This document shows positions 63,046 to 64,000 of a stretch of 64,000 bases of DNA, piece by piece (positions within the stretch are counted from its first letter, which is position 1; the number at the start of each line of letters is the position of its first letter). A program made the translations under genes and the position numbers. The notes below the pieces were generated by a model. That model did not search any database. It saw only the letters and a program-made list of their open reading frames with translations, and had not been told where the DNA came from. The stretch lies in contig JASGJK010000044.1 in assembly GCA_049840795.1 (NCBI GenBank), positions 62,001 through 126,000 of the forward strand, read 5' to 3'. This DNA is from UPXZ01 sp049840795. GTDB taxonomy: Bacteria; Bacteroidota; Bacteroidia; Bacteroidales; Paludibacteraceae.

Positions 63046-63852
63046 TTATAAACGATGAAATATTTTTCCAACCCACGTTGGAGTTGACAAGTTTCTTTTG
63101 CGTTTTATACGACAAAGCGTATCGTAGAACAACTCCCATACTCTACTGTGTAAAGGAAGCGCTATAGATTTATCATACTTTTCCTCGATTGGATTTTTCG
63201 ACCATTTATGTACAAATCGGTAAACATGTCCGTCTGGTTTACTTATCAGCGACAAAGCAAACAACGGATGATTAGCATAATAACTCTCTAATTCCGTATC
63301 ACAAGGACGAATCAGTTTATTTTGTTCCTCAACACAATAGAGATGACTGCGAGCAAACAAATCAAAAATACTTTTTTTAGTAAAAAAATGAATATGAGTA
63401 TTATCCAAAAGACCCGTTTCGTTATAATCAAATTCGGCATCTCTTAGTTTTAACAACACTGCGTTATGTCCTATATTCGGAATAGATGTAAGTATATAAC
63501 CGTTATCTTTTAAAAGCTTCACCGCTTTTTTAATAATTATTTCAGGCTGTGTTAAATGCTCTAAAATATCGGCAAAAATAATATAATCAAAAGTAGATTC
63601 CTGCAATTCTTTCTCCCATTCATCGCATTCCAGGTTGGCAACAATCATTTTTTTTGCTATTTTTCGACCTATTTCTGCCATCGCAGGAACTTTCTCAATG
63701 CACGTAACTTCACATCCAAGTTCCTCCTTCATAAAGCGAGTATAATATCCGGTTGCAGAACCAAATTCTAATACCGTGGAATTGGGGGTAAGGAAACGTA
63801 AACAGCTATCCAGTATTTTTATTTTTTCCGTTACATTATATATTTCTGCCAT
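63046..63852 (-). CDS. Class I SAM-dependent methyltransferase
   Basis: 268 residues, intact. SAM-binding motif I is VLEFGSATGYYTRF (about residues 30-43), motif II GCEVTCIEKV, motif IV TFDYIIFADILEHLTQP, followed by LKDNGYILTSIPNIGHNAV. This is the methyltransferase type 11/23 group, often fused to or beside glycosyltransferases, as here. It may methylate a sugar of the polysaccharide; the acceptor is unknown. Its start is 3 bases after the stop of the partial gene at 63856. Confidence 0.85.
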   Translation of the reverse strand: MAEIYNVTEKIKILDSCLRFLTPNSTVLEFGSATGYYTRFMKEELGCEVTCIEKVPAMAEIGRKIAKKMIVANLECDEWEKELQESTFDYIIFADILEHLTQPEIIIKKAVKLLKDNGYILTSIPNIGHNAVLLKLRDAEFDYNETGLLDNTHIHFFTKKSIFDLFARSHLYCVEEQNKLIRPCDTELESYYANHPLFALSLISKPDGHVYRFVHKWSKNPIEEKYDKSIALPLHSRVWELFYDTLCRIKRKRNLSTPTWVGKIFHRL

Positions 63853-63855
63853 AAA

Positions 63856-64000
63856 TCAATTATTTTTAGTCCGAAACTCTTTCATCAATACAGTGGGCCA
63901 TTTCCAATTTTGATATGCACCTTGAACTATTCCGGGAGCTAAAATCATTCCCCAGAGTCCCAAAGAGAATCCTTTTACCAACAAAAAAAGCATAATCACA
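63856..64000 (-). CDS. C-terminal end of a membrane protein, probably a polysaccharide flippase (partial)
   Basis: About 48 codons to the stop at 63856; the rest lies beyond the window. The visible sequence is a hydrophobic helix pair (MLFLLVKGFSLGLWGMILAP) and an aromatic end with GAYQNWKWP and KEFRTKNN. GLWGM...QNWKWP near the end is typical of Wzx-type oligosaccharide flippases in Bacteroidetes. It belongs to the same unit as the methyltransferase and GT2 genes. Confidence 0.5.
   Translation of the reverse strand, partial: VIMLFLLVKGFSLGLWGMILAPGIVQGAYQNWKWPTVLMKEFRTKNN

Noticed and set aside
1..64000. tRNA or rRNA genes
   Set aside because: No T-loop or conserved rRNA sequence was recognised by eye; a covariance-model scan was not possible here.

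Overview
The window comes from a member of the Bacteroidetes, most likely an anaerobic Bacteroidales. The evidence is: several Bacteroidetes-type promoters (TTG, about 17-21 bases, then TAnnTTTG); secreted proteins with type IX secretion (T9SS) C-terminal sorting domains; a DUF3244 protein; a pyruvate:ferredoxin oxidoreductase; a membrane pyrophosphatase; and IS66, IS1 and IS1595 elements. No rRNA, tRNA or CRISPR array was recognised. Single-base frame breaks occur through the whole window, also inside essential genes such as secA. I therefore read most broken genes as indel errors in the sequence rather than pseudogenes, and give each as one gene with its true outer limits.

Layout. 1-335: a REP-like inverted repeat. 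336-1970: a T9SS-exported subtilase, followed by a gene-poor, decayed stretch. 3394-9382: a MarR-controlled tripartite RND efflux operon (marR, adaptor, pump, TolC-like channel, all minus strand). 9555-11887: an alpha/beta hydrolase and rlmD. 12061-14146: an IS66 element. 14229-17785: nifJ (PFOR), preceded by an AAA ATPase with a palindromic operator candidate. 19180-19656: an IS1 remnant. 19865-23229: a murein-peptide cluster (GSCFA protein, dipeptide epimerase, NlpC/P60 endopeptidase). 23599-27875: secA and lgt, then a 94-bp IS66-derived miniature element. 28098-30521: hppA pyrophosphatase.

30590-55199 is an accessory island. It is bounded by 348-bp direct repeats that duplicate the 3' end of the M48 peptidase gene, with a second pair of about 204-bp direct repeats just inside them. 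Its core is a very large SpvB/Tc-toxin-like RHS gene (about 3,500 codons) on the minus strand, interrupted near its 5' end by an intact IS1595 element with a clean target duplication. Upstream lies a T9SS-secreted lamin-tail protein. Downstream lie a small membrane protein (candidate immunity protein), an orphan RHS module with a different C-terminal tip and its own small membrane protein, and a second, tipless orphan copy. The modules are separated by shared intergenic repeats and hairpins. This looks like a cassette array for switching toxin tips, and is the most interesting system in the window. The rest of the island carries an HU/DUF4469-like protein, small membrane and lipoproteins, a DUF3244 protein and a TPR-transmembrane-HTH regulator.

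55002-64000 returns to ordinary chromosome: M48 peptidase, metallophosphoesterase, C-terminal processing protease, coaD, and then the edge of a surface-polysaccharide cluster (GNAT/FemAB-like transferase, two glycosyltransferases, a methyltransferase and the end of a probable flippase).
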